Source: Candidatus Altimarinota bacterium
GTDB taxonomy: Bacteria; Patescibacteriota; Gracilibacteria; UM-FILTER-43-11
NCBI GenBank assembly: GCA_029934675.1
Contig: JAOZLT010000001.1
Span: forward strand, 1-54,020
Reading direction: 5' to 3'
Length of the DNA stretch: 54,020 nucleotides
Within the stretch, counting starts at the first letter, position 1, and every line of letters begins with the position of its first letter. The position numbers were made by a program, and so were the translations under genes. The notes beneath the pieces were generated by a model, which saw nothing but the letters and a program-made list of their open reading frames with translations, did no database searches and was not told where the DNA came from. Of this stretch, positions 1-12,956 are shown piece after piece.

Positions 1-3000
1 GCTGATTCGATAGTATCTATCTTAGCTCACCCATCTTTCGCTATTGAATCAATTATACTTGCTGTATTGAGATTAGTTTCATGTCTAGCACGCAACGCAT
101 CAACATTGTTTTTAACCTCGTTTATATTCATATCAGAGACATATAACGATAGGTCAACATCTTTATGCGTAACATCAACTATATCATAAATATCTTTACC
201 TTCTTTTTCAAATAACTTTTTTGTATCTCCTCAAACAAAAGCAGCGATTTTATTATCTGTTATGATCTTATTAATATATGTTCATATTGCTGGTGACATA
301 CTAGGAAGCTCCAAGAATCAATGCTTTTTAAATATAGCATTAACTTCTCGTTCATCGTAAGTATACGGAAGTTTTATAGATTGGGATGTAATATCTTTTT
401 TATTATATGATTCGAAAAAACTATTTAACATTGTATCGATTTTTTTTGTATAAACAGCTGTAGGGTCAGCCATGAATATAGCATCGTTCTTAGATATATA
501 TACCGAATCCTTTAATCCAGATGAATGTTGTGCATGAAATTCATAATGTTTTATATCTTTATTATAAAAAATATTTCAAAAATATGGATCAGTTTCTTTT
601 AATGTCTTTAATCTTTCCTTGAACTCATCAGTACTTACTTCTTCTGCAAATTGCCTAGTCTTTAATACTTTCGTCAGCCCTCATCCAACATATTCCTTCT
701 CATCCATAACAAGTTTAACCTTTTCAACTAATCAAGGATAGTTTTTAATTACCCAATTTTCTACTTCAGGTCCAAGATTCAACATTAATATAGATGCAGC
801 AATGTCTCAATATTCATCAATTGACTTTATTCCCTCTAATCAGGCTATAATAGATGCAGGATTTTCTATACGAGATGTTATACCCCATGCTCAATTATGA
901 AATACTTTTGAAACTTTTATTTTTTTTCCATTTTTAATAATGGTTATTGTTTTGTTTGCTTTAGAAAACTTTATATTTCATTTACTAGTAAAAAACTGTT
1001 TCATTATGTGCGGTAATCATACATATGCTTCTTCACTACCGATAGCTAAATATTGTTTTCATACTATATATGATTGCGCACTAACCATATCGTTACTGAT
1101 GATAGTAAGTTTAGCATCTCATAAATTTTCTTTGATTATAGTATTTAATCAGTTATCTTCTTTTAACAAACGTTCCATATCAAACTTTTTAAACACATCA
1201 AACATTTTTTTTATTTCTCCTTTAACAGCATTATAGTTTTTGGGTCGAGCTCAAATTACATTAAAGTATGCCTGTTTATAGTAAGACTCAAATATTAATT
1301 CACCCAATTCATCAGTATGCCCTTTACCTCATTTGCTTAGCAAATTAAATGCAGTACTAGCTTTATCAAATCTTTTTATTAAGTCAGGAAAATTTTTGGC
1401 TCATAAGTATGATGTCAATCATCAAAATATATTCATAAACGATTGTGAAACAACTTTAGATGGTGCGTCCAATCAAATCTGTGAATAGTAAGTATTTATC
1501 AAATCATCCCAAAATTTTATACTATCACTATATGATACTGCATCAACAGCATTCTGGATATTCAACCCTCATGCTAAAGATGCTTTAACAAATTCAGAAT
1601 CTTCATCTCCAATCAAAGAGAAGAATGTACCTATAGGTCTTGTCTTATATGTAGCATTACCTGTGTTAGATTTAGATTTGAATGTATGTCATAATACATC
1701 TCAAGCATATTCTATAGCTTTCATCTTCGCTTTCTCTTCTGGTACAGGGAGATAATCTTTTGTTTTATTATGTAACATATCTCATATAGTTCATCATTTA
1801 GTTTTATATTTAGATAACTCAGGAAATATAAACGCAAGATCACCATCGAAATCCCCATTAAGTTTAGCAGCTAATGTATGATTCATATATATTCAATCCT
1901 CTGCGTCCAGTATCTTCTTAGCCTTTTCACCTAAGTCATCTATCAAAATAACCGTATGGGCTCATACAGATGAAGCATTGGTTACTGGTGCCCTTACGGT
2001 CATCAACTTGTCCCCAGATTTTCGCACTGTGTCTTTCGGTGACAATTTTTCTAGTACTGATCTTTTCATATAGATAATAGAATCTTTTTCAAAATCTAGT
2101 TTTTCTAACAACCCAGGAACTTTTTTAGCAAGATCCTCTTTTATTAGTTTTTCTGTGTGGGTATTCACTCATAACATAAACGTTCATAACCCTGGTACTC
2201 TCTTGGCAGATACATGGTTTCAAAATTGAGAATTCATATAGTCTGTTATCCCTTTTTTATCTCTACTAGCAACATACTTACGAATCTCAGCTAGCTCGTT
2301 TGTCTCTAAGATTAGTTTATAAATAGAGTCCCGATCGTTCTTCTTTAACAAAACCAACATCTTAATCGCATTATCTAACTTACCTTTACTTGCTTCTAAT
2401 GTATATTCAGATATAGCACCAAGTATATCATGATCAAAAATATTCTGGGTTATCTGTTTGAAAAATTTAGCTTTAGAATTTACTGTCGCAAGCGATCAAT
2501 CATTCATATAGTATCTCATATTCTTATTAGTATTGAACGTCCTAGGATATTCTATACCATCCATTCACTTAACAAGATTCCCTGCATCGTCATACTTAGC
2601 TTCAACTAAATATTTCTTTATAAGATTATCGTTACCTATAACCGGATATTCTCCATATATTATTCTAGCAAGTGGTTCACTATCTAACCCTTTTATTATT
2701 TCTTCTATATTATCTCAATCACGAAACTCTATCCCATATAAATTCAGGAAACCACCTTGTGACCGTCAAGATGTTTTGTATGCATCTATTGCTGCGTTTT
2801 GTGCTATCTTAAAATTTCATTCTGTAGACAGAATTATCGATTCAACTTTATCAACATTACCCCTAACAAACAACCCTTTCAATGAATAACCATCTCATGA
2901 ATAATTTATTTTAGTTGTCTTTTTATCTCATCTGATAACAAACTGTTCTTGATGTGCATCCATATGATCTCAACTTAAGAATCACATCCCGTCTTCCCTA

Positions 3001-6000
3001 TCTACTACTTTTGTTTTAGTTCATCATTCTCAATACCTATAGATTCATTCACTATCCTCAAAAATACAGACCCTTAAATTAGATCCTATAGCAGAAGCCT
3101 CAGGCATTGTTGTAGATATCTTCTTATGATATTTCCTTGCTTTCATATAGAACGAATCCTTATACTCGTTAGTATCTAACAACATTCATTTAAAATGTTT
3201 ATTTGATCAAGGTACTTTACTAACACTAGTTTGTTTCATAAACAAATAATTAGTCAATATTTTACGTCGAGTATCAGCCTCCTCTGCATTCTCAAAAGTA
3301 ATCTTATATCTTCAAGTATCTTCTTTAGTAATATCCATACTAGAGAGACCATTCTTTTTGTTTATCTTAGCAGATTTCAAATCTTCAACAAATTTTATTC
3401 AATGTTCATCCATCAACATTTTTTCTAAGAACCAGGTTTCATATGAGATCATATCTAGTTTAGAATCGTTTACCAATATAGGTATATTCTTTGGCGAATA
3501 ACGTCATCAAATATTTTCTATTCAAGAAAACTCTTTCAATATACCTTCTATGTTATCAGCAATATCATATTTAGAAATAGATTTTGTTGATCAACTTAAT
3601 ATTGTATATACGTTATCAGACGGAACTATACCTAACGCTTTATCTATATCTGATATAGATCAATAAGATATCCCGGTAGCTTTACCATTAGAAATCTGTT
3701 CGATAATTACTTCTCAAGTATCTGCATCTTTAACTATAGATACGTCAATATTTTTAGTATAAGGGATAAAATCAACAACATCATCCGGGCTATAAAACGC
3801 ATGTGTTCTACGTAGTTTGTCCTCTAATATTTTTCAACGTGCTGATCACCATATAGCATTTGTACCAACAGCATTCTTATATATCATTATAAATTTTTCA
3901 ACATCCTTTACCTTACTAGCAGTCTCAAATAATTTTTTAGTTGCGAACATATTTAAAGTCTTGGTATCACCTACTCAGATCCCGAACAAACTTATAGCCT
4001 CTTCTTTCATTAATGTCTGCATAGCATCAGTAATATGATTCGCTTCTTTTTCTAGTTGTTCGTATAGATCAATATTCTCGAGCGCATCTATATCTGTAGC
4101 TTCTGTTAACGCGAATGTACTAGGTTCTACAGTTGTTCATTCAAGCATATTCTGTCTAGCAAGTACATCTTCTATAGGCGTACCATCATAAGTTTTATGA
4201 TTAATTATTATAGCTGTAACCTCTTCGCTCACATCAGAAACTATATCCTCACCAGAACGTCTAGCATATATTCATGATTTTTCAGTAAACTCAAAATATC
4301 CAGGGATATCTAACCCTGGTGTAGTTACTATCCCTCTAGCACCAACAGCTTTCATAACATCAGCATCATCTATAACCAACACTATATCATCAGCGAGTAC
4401 TTCTAGATTAACAATACCACTATCAAACAACCCATAATGTTTACTACCTTCTTTTACGATAACATTATTAACCATCCCTCCAAAATTTTTCTGTGTTTCA
4501 GTAAGTATATCGTCTCAATCTTTATATTTAACCCTCGCAATATCTATTTTCTTTTTACTATTTATGGGAAACCCAACGATATGATGCTTAGAATTGTTTT
4601 TTGATTTCGATACTACTTTATTTAATTCTGTTTTAGTTATATTATGTTTTACTGGAGCACTCTTTTTTGTGGAAATCTTAATCGGTTTCTTCTTAGGTCT
4701 CTTATGTAATGCATCCCATACTTTTCTTGTGGTGGTTTTCTGTGGCGTTGGTCATAGAATAACTTTAGCTCTTTTTATTATCTCTCAATTCTCTCAGTGT
4801 TTTCATTCTGAAACAACATCAATTATAATATATCAAAAATCACTATGTCACTCAACATTGATAATTTCATAACTATTATTTCATTCTATATGTTGTTGAC
4901 CTACTAATGTAGATACTGTTTTCTTTTTTCTACCTTTAATCTTATTGTGTTTTTCTACTCTAGCTCTATGTTTATCCTTAATTTTCTGGATCCCCTCATT
5001 ATCAACCATCTCTTTTTTAGCTTTGAAAGTTTCTGCGGTTTGTGGGATATCAATAGCATCATCAAACTCTTCAAACGTATCATACTTCTCAGCCTCTTTA
5101 TGTATCAATTTCTGTCACTCAGGTGGTTCTACTTTAACAACTGTTTCAACAACGTCCTCAACCACATCATCAGCCTGATTGTCAACAGAGCTTAAGATCT
5201 CGTCAACTATATTGCTCTGTGATGCCTGCTTATTTACCCAGTTGTTTACCTTCTGTACATCAGCATTAGAAATATCCTTTCATTCAGTATCTATAAGTTT
5301 CATCGCCTCATCAGTAACAGCCGCGATATCTCAGTCTTCTCATATGATCTCTTTAACTGTTGCAGCGTTCTCTTCTCACATATTCTGTTCTATGATCTTT
5401 TTCTCTTTCTTGGTTTTAGCTGGTGTCTTTTTTATCGGTGCATCACTCATAACCTTCTTCGGATCAACAGCTTTTTTTGTAACATTTTGTGTATCGAAAT
5501 CGATATACACCCTTCAACCTTTATCTGTTTTTATATTGTTAGTAATGTATCCCCATCACTTTCAATATGTTTCTGCCGCTTTAGATCATTCTTTTAATAT
5601 AGAAAAATTTATACTAGGTTGTGCGGACACATCTATCTTTCAATTTTTTGTATTGATATACTTACCTCTTCTTTGCCATAGACTATCTCATGCATCTGCG
5701 AATGCTTTATCAATAACAGATCCAGGCTCAGCCAATGTATAATATATTGTTTGTTCTGCAGTCTTTGATTTATATATAGGTGAGGTCTGATAATAATTAT
5801 ATTTCTTTCATCATACTTCTATAGATCAACGGCTACCCATATATTTCGTAGGAGTGGCAGTATTTATACCAGGTGCTCTCCATCATTTATTAGTATTAGA
5901 TAGTCATTCTATGAATCTTCTCTCTCTCGCAGCATATTCTTTTAACGCATCTTCTGATCAATTAACGAATAGTTTCGCCTGTAGGTTCTGGAGTTTATTA

Positions 6001-8333
6001 TTCTCTGGCCTATTCATATCCTTCCACATTTTAGAGGTAGCTGGATCTTTTTTACGTCTCAAATATTCTAGCTCTAAACTATTCCCAGATCTATTAGCTA
6101 TTATCACTATATCCTTTGTTTCTTCATATCAAAGATCATCATATATCTTAGTTAACACAGCTTCATCTTCAGCATCAACAACACCCGCTGCTATGAAATT
6201 TTCTGGTTTAGCATCCTTATCTAGTTTTCTAATAGTATCGAATACTACATCACTCTTATATATATCAACAGTTTTGTTTACATACTCGTTATATATCTTA
6301 TTCAATAACACAGATTTTTCATCAGTCCCTTTAGCGATAGTCTTCAACGCTTCATCCCGTTTATCCATGAACCCTACTCATACATCCATCATCTGTTTCT
6401 TTGTATCAGCTCATAACTGTTTTCGTTCGTTATCAGGGATATTAAACATCTGTTGGGTAAACTTCTGTTTCATTATAGCTGTATACTGGATAGGATCGTT
6501 CTTAAATTGTTTAGCAAACTTAGCTACATCAAAAATAACATCAGCAAACCCCATAACTGTATCAATCCAAAAATCTTCGCTACCTACCTTATACGGTGTA
6601 TCGAACATTTGGTTCATACTATATCACATCCCATAGTTATGTGCCATATTGAATACCATCTCAGACGCCTTTCTTACAGCATAGTTAGGTACATGACTCT
6701 TCAGAGACTTTTGTGCTACAGTAAACGCATCAGCCATAGCATCGACAGCCGCTTTATCTGTACCAGAAGCCTGGGTTAATGTTTTAATAAATCACATCTT
6801 TACCTTGTTACCATTTTTTATACTATTAACTACCTCTGAAGCAGCCTTAGTTGCTCATTTTTCTAACGCTAGCTCAGATCAAGCAACAGCTCATGCTAAT
6901 TTATTTCATATCAATATCTCTGCTACTAATGAAAGTACTTGTGGTGTAGCATTAACTCATGATTGATATATATTTCTCCAAGTATTAAATCTTTTACCAT
7001 CCATCTTCCTAGTAATCTCTGCTAGTTTAGTCATCTGTAATGGTGCAAACTCGTTAACCATTCATGATTTAGCACCAGTAATATCCATTAATGTAGGTAC
7101 AGTAGAATGAGCGATTGTTCTTATTAACTGTCATAGATCACCAAACGATCACCCTAGGACTTTATCAAATGTAGACGTTTGGGTTACATCATCTCTTAAC
7201 ATTTTAAAATATTGACCAGCGTTTATGGATGATTTTCGACGGTCTCATTGGGCCTCTTTTATTTTTTTCTTATATTCTTCTTTAAGTGTAGGTCATTGAA
7301 ATAATCTAAATAATGAGCGATCATTTATAAATTGAGTAGGATCCATCTTCATAGAAACAATATCCGTGAAGCTATCGTACCCCATTTCTTTAGCAACCTT
7401 CGTTGCAACATCACCATAACTAGTTTGTTCATCATCGCCAGTGAGATATTCTTCATTAACTTTCTGATAATATGGTAACACCCTATTTATATATGTCTGG
7501 ATCTCAGCATTAACACTGTCTTTAACTTTTTGTGGTACGTCAGGATCTTCGTTAACAACACTTCTTGTTAACATAACTTCGACTATCTCTTTATTTCGTT
7601 CAGGTATAACCTCAAGTAACGCTTTTTTCTTATCCATCTGTATTTGATTATCACCATCTATAGGTATATCGTTAATAGACTTGATAAGATTCTGGGTATA
7701 TTTCTGGGAATCATTAGCTTCTTTTTCTGCCTTAGCTTTCATCTTCTCGGGTGTAACCGATGCCACTTTCTCCTGGGTATCTGCATCCCTTTTCGACATC
7801 TTATCAAAATAAGCGACAGCAGTATTACTAATATCTTTATAATCCTGTACCGATAGTTTCTCTGGTGAATCCTTTTTTCTATATTCGTTATAATAATCTT
7901 TTATCTGTTGTTGTGCATAATAGTTTCTAGCTGTAGCATCAATATCGTTAGCATCATATACTCATTGTAACTCTCAACCAAGCCTCAAAAACGAGTCATC
8001 TACTCAACGAGCAACACTAAAACCACCACCTGGAACGGTGATACCAGGAGAGATTTTACGTCTACCGTAGTTAACCAACTCATCCTGTACCCTAGAATAG
8101 GTATCGTTTTCTGTAAGGAAATCTGATACATCTCTAGTTTTTTCTTCGTTTCAATGTAATGATGCAACAATAATATTACCCGTAGGAATCGCTGTATCTG
8201 TTATCCATTCTCAAGCTGCCTCAGCCTTATCCTCTATATAACGTATAGGAGCAGAGTTTGAAACGGTATCAGCTATAGTATCACGAGCTCTTTCAAAGAA
8301 ATTTCTATCATCATTTTGTCCAGCCATTACCAT
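1..8333 (-). CDS. Giant protein with RNA polymerase catalytic motif (putative virion RNAP), 3' end outside window
   Basis: With TGA as Gly a single frame runs from ATG at 8333 to the left edge (at least 2777 residues); six shorter TGA-free stretches all lie in this frame. Around residues 2114-2165 there is R-A-P, then 45 residues later N-G-D-F-D-G-D. This is the arrangement of the beta-prime double-psi barrel (NRAPTLHR...NADFDGD), whose three Asp bind catalytic Mg. About 340 residues upstream lie DREDGMGF (near 1778) and SLKGLF (Lys 1819), which could belong to the beta-like barrel of single-chain two-barrel polymerases. The first 700 residues are helical, Lys/Glu-rich and unassigned. Start overlaps the terL stop (ATGGTAATG); a second ATG at 8327 is possible. 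Known relatives by motif are YonO and the giant virion RNAPs of crAss-like phages. Function is inferred from motifs only; it could also be a polyprotein with other virion domains. Confidence 0.75.
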
Positions 8334-10498
8334 ACGTATTTATTAAAATAGTCATCAGACTTTTTCTCAGCTAACGGATCTATCTTTTTCCTTTTATTAA
8401 AATCTATCAGCTGTTTTTGGGTTAACTTCCTTTGCTTCTTATCATACGGGTCAGCAGTTGTTGGACCTGTAAGCATCATCTCATGTTTTAATCATAGATG
8501 TTCATACGCAAAAAAGAGAGCTAACATCATAGCGTTCACATGATCATCATGCGCACCCTTTCATTCATACCTATCTTTACCGATCTGGTAGAAATTATCA
8601 AGCTGACTTATTAATTCTGTGTTTTCGTTGTTGATTAGGACTTTACTATTCTTGAAAAGTATCTTTGATATGCCTACTAGTGTTTTTTTAGGTACCATTA
8701 TCTCTCCTGGGATGATTGACTCTCTGATAAATTCTCATGCAGTATATGCTATCATGAGATCTATATTTATACCAGCCATCCTTATCAGTTCTGCTGTACC
8801 TTTCTGGTTACCAGTAGTATCCATCACAAAAAACTTGGGATTTGTTATATCACCTATAGAATATTTAGTCAGCAACGTTTTTAGTATCTTCTTTATCTCA
8901 ACAGTCTGTGCTGCAAACGTATGTTCGTCACCAGTATTGATCGTAGCCTCTTCCAATATAACTAATTTCTGGGTACCTTCGTCATATCCAACTATCTCTA
9001 TAGCTGATTTATCCTGTACTAACGCAGGATCGAACCCTATAATTATGTATTTATACACAGGTTTAATCAACACTGACGCTATCTGTAGCGAATTTGTATA
9101 TCTAAACACCTTCCCCTCATCCGGGAACCTTGAATATAGCTCGGTCAGATATCTCGCAGGACTTTTCGCTAGATAGTCTGCCTTAACTTTCTCTTTCATC
9201 GCATCTGTCATATTCTCGTCATCATCGATTGTATACCTTACACCAGTAGAAATATCTGGTACGAATGATGGATCTGTCTGTTTGATCCTCCATCGATCCA
9301 AGATATGTTTATCTATATCGTATCTGGCCCTACTTTCTTTCTCGTATTCTACTAGATAATCAAAAAACCATGATTTCTCCACATCTTCGTACATTGTAGA
9401 CCCCGCTAAGAAGTCTGCATTCTCATGAGTGATGAACGGTTCGAAGTCTTTAAAAACATCGTATGGTATTCTGGGTGCTTCGTCAACTATTAACGCGTCA
9501 CAGAAATTTCCGACCCCAGGATCCCTACCATACTTAGATATAAATGTTATCGTCCCTAAAACCTCACGCCCTCTTTTGAACGAAAATACATTGTACTTGG
9601 AATCATAATGGAATAGTTGGTCACCTAGATCACCAAACGATTCTTTCATCTTGATCAGATAATGGACTACTGCCTGGATATTCTTTTCTGCTAGCGATAA
9701 ATAGATAACACTTGTCGGTCTCAATGCTGCAGCTTTATTATCTTTCAATAAGAACCTTAACGCAGCTAATGCCATAAATATAGTCTTACCTGCACGTCTC
9801 ACGTGTGTAAAACAGGTACGTTTACCCATACGTTTCAATAGATCGTACTGCCAAGCGTATAACAGTGGACGATCTTTTGATCAACCTAGTGCCTCGGATG
9901 CTTTCTGGAAAATATTTGCACGTAGTGCTGCCGAATAGTTGTTGGGTATTATTATCTCATCACCTGTAATCGGGTGTTCTACCTTATAATCTGTACTAAT
10001 CGTGAAATCCTTCTTCTGGTTTTCTACCTTTATCTGGTATGGTGCAGTAAATACGTATCAATCGACATACTCTTTCATCAGGATTAGTGCTGATTCCTTA
10101 TCTCTATCGAATTCTGTTATGATTTTACTAGAAGAAGCTACTGTCATGAACATAATCTGGCCATCTTCTAGTTGGATCACCTTAGTATGTTTCAATACTA
10201 CATCCCAAACCCCATACAGGTTATCAGACAATACCCTGATCCTAGCTTGTTTTACTAGATAGTCATGAAACTGTTCCGTGATGTCCTCGTATTCTAGTTT
10301 CTCCTTGTTATCCTCACTTATTATAGGGAGCTTATATTTATATTTCATCCCAAAAACAGTGATCTGATGTTCAGACCACTGTAGTTTTTCGTCAAAAAAT
10401 TTTATCGCATCATCCGCGTTTAGTGTTTTATCAAGATTCGCTATAACTCAATCATATACTAATCAATCCTTATGGTTACGGTATATGAATCAAAACAT
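8327..10498 (-). CDS. terL: Terminase large subunit
   Basis: 723 residues with TGA as Gly. ATPase half: a Walker A-like HVRRAGKT near residue 230 and a Walker B DALIVDEAPR. Nuclease half: IIIGFDPAL (first acidic residue), FFVMDTTGN, and the C-terminal KGAHDDHVNAMMLALF, the typical last acidic motif of terminase RNase H-like nucleases. It packages genomic DNA into proheads using ATP. The start (ATG at 10498) follows an in-frame TAA by five codons. The stop overlaps the start of the giant gene; the gene upstream ends 23 nt before. The middle 367 codons hold no TGA although they have many glycines. Family assignment is firm; the subfamily is not determined. Confidence 0.9.
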
Positions 10499-10521
10499 CC
10501 GATATATTGTTTATTATAAAA

Positions 10522-11034
10522 TTAGAATCTAAATCCACTAACTCATCCATCTGTTCTAAACTTAGCAGTATTAACTCTCGGTACTGTTACCTTTTTGGCA
10601 GCTGATTGGTTGTTCAGGTTGTTCGGAATACTAGCAAACGTGTTAGTTACAGCAGTGGCTTCTTTAGTTGGTTTACTATCTTTAGTTCACTCAATAGGAT
10701 CGTATACATCATCAGCTGGTTTTCTAGCAGCAACCATCTTAGCAGCTAACTTCATCGCCTCAGCTTGGATCCTTGCCTCGATAAGCTCTTCTGTTGTTTT
10801 ATCTGATATTCTATCAATCGGATTCTCTTCGATTACTGGTTTATCCTCTTTGGGTTTCTTCTCCTCTTTGGGTTTCTTCTCCTCTTTATAATTCTTATTA
10901 TACCGTTTCAATACTTGGGGATTGATATATTCATCATCGATAACATCGCTCTCTGGAATACGGAACCTAAGTGTATCTTCTTCTATCCCAAATTCTACCG
11001 CTAGTTTGTTTAGTTTGAATAATTCGTCTGCCAT
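10522..11034 (-). CDS. Possible small terminase subunit or head-module protein
   Basis: 170 residues, ends 23 nt upstream of terL. The N-terminus (LNKLAVEFGIEEDTLRFRI) resembles a helix-turn-helix of the kind small terminases use to bind packaging sites. A charged central linker repeats KEEKKPK, and the C-terminus is low complexity, rich in Asn, Thr and Ser, ending in GFRF. Position directly before terL supports a TerS role, but no diagnostic residue is visible; a scaffold or decoration protein is possible. Two TGA codons are read as Gly near the C-terminus. Confidence 0.7.
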
Positions 11035-11038
11035 AATT

Positions 11039-11530
11039 CTATATTTTATAAGTTAAAATTTTTCATCAACAAGAATTAGAATATTTAACCGCTACATTAC
11101 AAGCCTGTTTAGCGGAAGCTCAACATTCCATCGCTCACAACGCGTAATCAGTACCTGATCAGATCGCAATAAATTCTGTTTCCATATATTCCCAGTAAGT
11201 ATAATCACCGGTCTGGATTAATACTGGTTTGTTATTACCTTTAGGTATAACCAATATCTGGATTGTAGCATTAGAATTTGTTTTAGAATAACGAGATAAT
11301 ATGTTTTCTAATTTACTAAATATAACTTCTCAATCACCCCAATCATTAACCAATTTTAGTTGTGAGTGTAGGTATTCACAAATATCTGGCCTACAAAACG
11401 TACCAGCTAACGCCACAGCGTATCATTTCGCTTTATAAACCTTATTAGCTGTATAGGCTACATCATAAAACGAGCTATTCGACTGTGAATCTGCAGCAAG
11501 TATTCAATTTTTATATGCAATAACCGTCAT
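11039..11530 (-). CDS. Proteasome/HslV-like Ntn hydrolase
   Basis: 163 residues. MTVIAYKNGILAADSQ at the N-terminus, then a C-terminal AIGSGTDYALGAMECGAS and a CGG segment, match the conserved blocks of the 20S proteasome beta/HslV fold, in which Thr2 is exposed after Met removal and acts as nucleophile. TGA supplies several of the conserved glycines (GSG...ALGAMECG...CGG), which is strong support for the Gly reading. Small phage relatives of this family occur near head genes; a capsid maturation or host-protein degrading role is inference. It lies 4 nt from the next gene in the same operon. Confidence 0.85.
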
Positions 11531-11553
11531 GCAATCGGATTAAAATATTAAAA

Positions 11554-11724
11554 TTACTGATCATTAATAATCTGCATCGCATGCGCCAGCTTCGTTTCTT
11601 TATCCGGCTGCTTTGCATTCAATATCTTAGCTCACTCCTTAAGTTTAACCATCGCTAGTTTCTGTTGTCTTCTTCTTTCCTCGGTCCTTTTCCTTCATTT
11701 GGTTTTCTTTTTGTTATTTCACAT
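11554..11724 (-). CDS. Small basic hypothetical protein
   Basis: 56 residues, very rich in Lys and Arg in the first half (MGNNKKKTKGRKRTEERRRQ), then a short helical tail ending in QIINDQ. Two TGA codons read as Gly. It sits 23 nt upstream of the Ntn hydrolase gene in the same operon. The charge suggests nucleic acid binding, but no family is recognised. Confidence 0.7.
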
Positions 11725-11828
11725 AACTAATATTATAGATAAAAAAATAAAGAGATAGCCCCCCGACCAAAGTTAACTACCCCTTTATGCAAAATGAAAT
11801 ATTCATACTTGGGTTTATGTAAGCCATT

Positions 11829-12056
11829 CTATGCAACCTCGGTCGTACCCTCTTCGTCTGATTCAACTTCGTCAGCTGTGTCGACTGTTTCAATCTCATC
11901 AGCTACAGGTACTACTCCATCTGATGCTAAATTAGCTTTTGGTGTATCATCATTAAGAGTCGCATCTGTTTCCACAGGATCCGTACCTCAGTTTAACATA
12001 GCTTTTGCTTCTGCATCAGTAAACACATGCGCAGATTCTGGTTTGTTGTTATTCAT
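11829..12056 (-). CDS. Small acidic hypothetical protein
   Basis: 75 residues. The start region is MNNNKPESAHVFTDAEAKAM; the rest is strongly acidic with Asp/Glu/Thr/Val (VETVDTADEVESDEE-like). One TGA as Gly at residue 23. Second gene of the minus-strand late operon. No family recognised; small acidic proteins in head modules are sometimes scaffolding or decoration proteins, but nothing here proves that. Confidence 0.7.
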
Positions 12057-12083
12057 AATATATATGGTTATAAAATTAAATAC

Positions 12084-12335
12084 CTATTTTGTATCTTTAT
12101 CTTCATCGAAATCAAATAGTTCTTTTCATTCAACTATACTATCCTCTATCTTCTTCGCACTACTGATAGACTTATAATGCAGCTTTAATAAATCGCTACC
12201 TTTGATATCTATATACGATTTTAATATCTTCCTTACTAATTCTGTCGTACTTAACCCCAACACCATCGCACATATAATTAAATCCTTCTTTAGTTTCGGC
12301 GCTAATCTTAATAATACACTGGTCTTGTCTATCAT
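12084..12335 (-). CDS. Ribbon-helix-helix-like DNA-binding protein
   Basis: 83 residues. The segment KTSVLLRLAPKLKKDLIICA followed by LGLSTTELVRKILKSYI has the strand-helix-helix pattern of Arc/CopG-type regulators (an alternating hydrophobic beta-strand, then two amphipathic helices joined by a short turn). The C-terminus is acidic and reached through one TGA. It is the promoter-proximal gene of the minus-strand late operon and faces the 2 kb regulatory region, so a role as transcriptional switch is plausible (inference). Confidence 0.75.
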
Positions 12336-12420
12336 GCTTACCTGTTAATATTAAATATTGATATATCAAATATATCTTTCCACTGGTGGATTGCAAGTCT
12401 TTTTTTAAAACCCCCAAAAT
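12336..12420 (-). promoter_or_regulatory. Candidate leader/promoter region of the late minus-strand operon
   Basis: This AT-rich stretch precedes the first late gene. On the minus strand it contains the inverted pair GATATATTTGATATATC about 35 nt before the ATG. No copy of the plus-strand promoter motif is visible here. A promoter is expected by position, since everything upstream is non-coding, but exact boxes cannot be assigned. Confidence 0.35.
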
Positions 12421-12440
12421 AGTGGGAGTTTAAAAACTGG
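12394..12440. terminator. Hairpin between late operon and non-coding region
   Basis: TTTTAAAACCCCC and GGGAGTTTAAAA form a GC-centred hairpin flanked by A/T runs on both sides, as in bidirectional intrinsic terminators. It separates the late operon leader from the non-coding region to the right. Confidence 0.4.
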
Positions 12441-12665
12441 GATCGTCGTCTTTAACTCTCGGCGTATTTCTATTAAATAAAGAATAAAAATCTTTCTATC
12501 TTTATGACTATATATATGTATATCGCAAATGGAAAAACGGTATAGTAGGGTTTGAGTGCCGCGCAGTTAGGTAATAATTCCTTTATTTATTTATATATTA
12601 TGGGTTCTCCCTTACTATCTATCTTTCTTATTATATATATATATAATATATTATTAATATTAATA

Positions 12666-12723
<58 letters not shown>

Positions 12724-12761
12724 ACAACACACACAACACACAACACATAACCCAACCCACC

Positions 12762-12812
12762 TCCCCTCGTGGCAAACAAGTTTGCCACATCACATACTAC
12801 AACCGAGGGGCA
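12762..12812. other. Two-level hairpin in the non-coding region
   Basis: An outer stem CCCCTCG / CGAGGGG encloses a perfect inner stem GTGGCAAAC / GTTTGCCAC with a two-base loop. A further GGCC-TTC-GGCC hairpin follows near 12836. No gene is seen here. Confidence 0.7.
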
Positions 12813-12872
12813 ATAAACTATCATTCAAAAAAGGTAGGCCTTCGGCCGTATATCTATTCTTTCTTTTAAACC

Positions 12873-12905
12873 CAGAGCCACCCTAAGCTGGACAGCCACC
12901 CGGCT
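12873..12905 (+). other. AGCCACCC/AAGCTGGACA repeat unit with small stem before promoter motif
   Basis: The sequence GCCACCCTAAGCTGGACAGC is followed by AGCC/GGCT, which pair as a short stem ending 5 nt before the conserved promoter-like motif. Similar AGCTGGACA units recur at 14276-14323, and a degenerate version is found before the motif at 16404. Confidence 0.55.
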
Positions 12906-12909
12906 ATAT

Positions 12910-12950
12910 GTAGGAAATTATTTGTGATAGACTTTTATATTATATTCAAT
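12910..12950 (+). promoter_or_regulatory. Conserved promoter-like motif, copy 1 (before hairpin array)
   Basis: GTAGGAAATTATTTGTGATA followed by a T-rich stretch and TATTATATT. The same block recurs at 14349, 14948 and 16404, each time shortly before a plus-strand start. Here no gene follows; a chain of hairpins begins at 12957, so this copy may drive a non-coding RNA. Confidence 0.7.
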
Positions 12951-12956
12951 ACTAAA

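Noticed and set aside
5179..6636. Long plus-strand ORFs of 187 and 260 codons inside the giant gene
   Set aside because: Antisense shadows: Ser/Phe/Ile-rich and without family, while the minus frame is continuous and has motifs.
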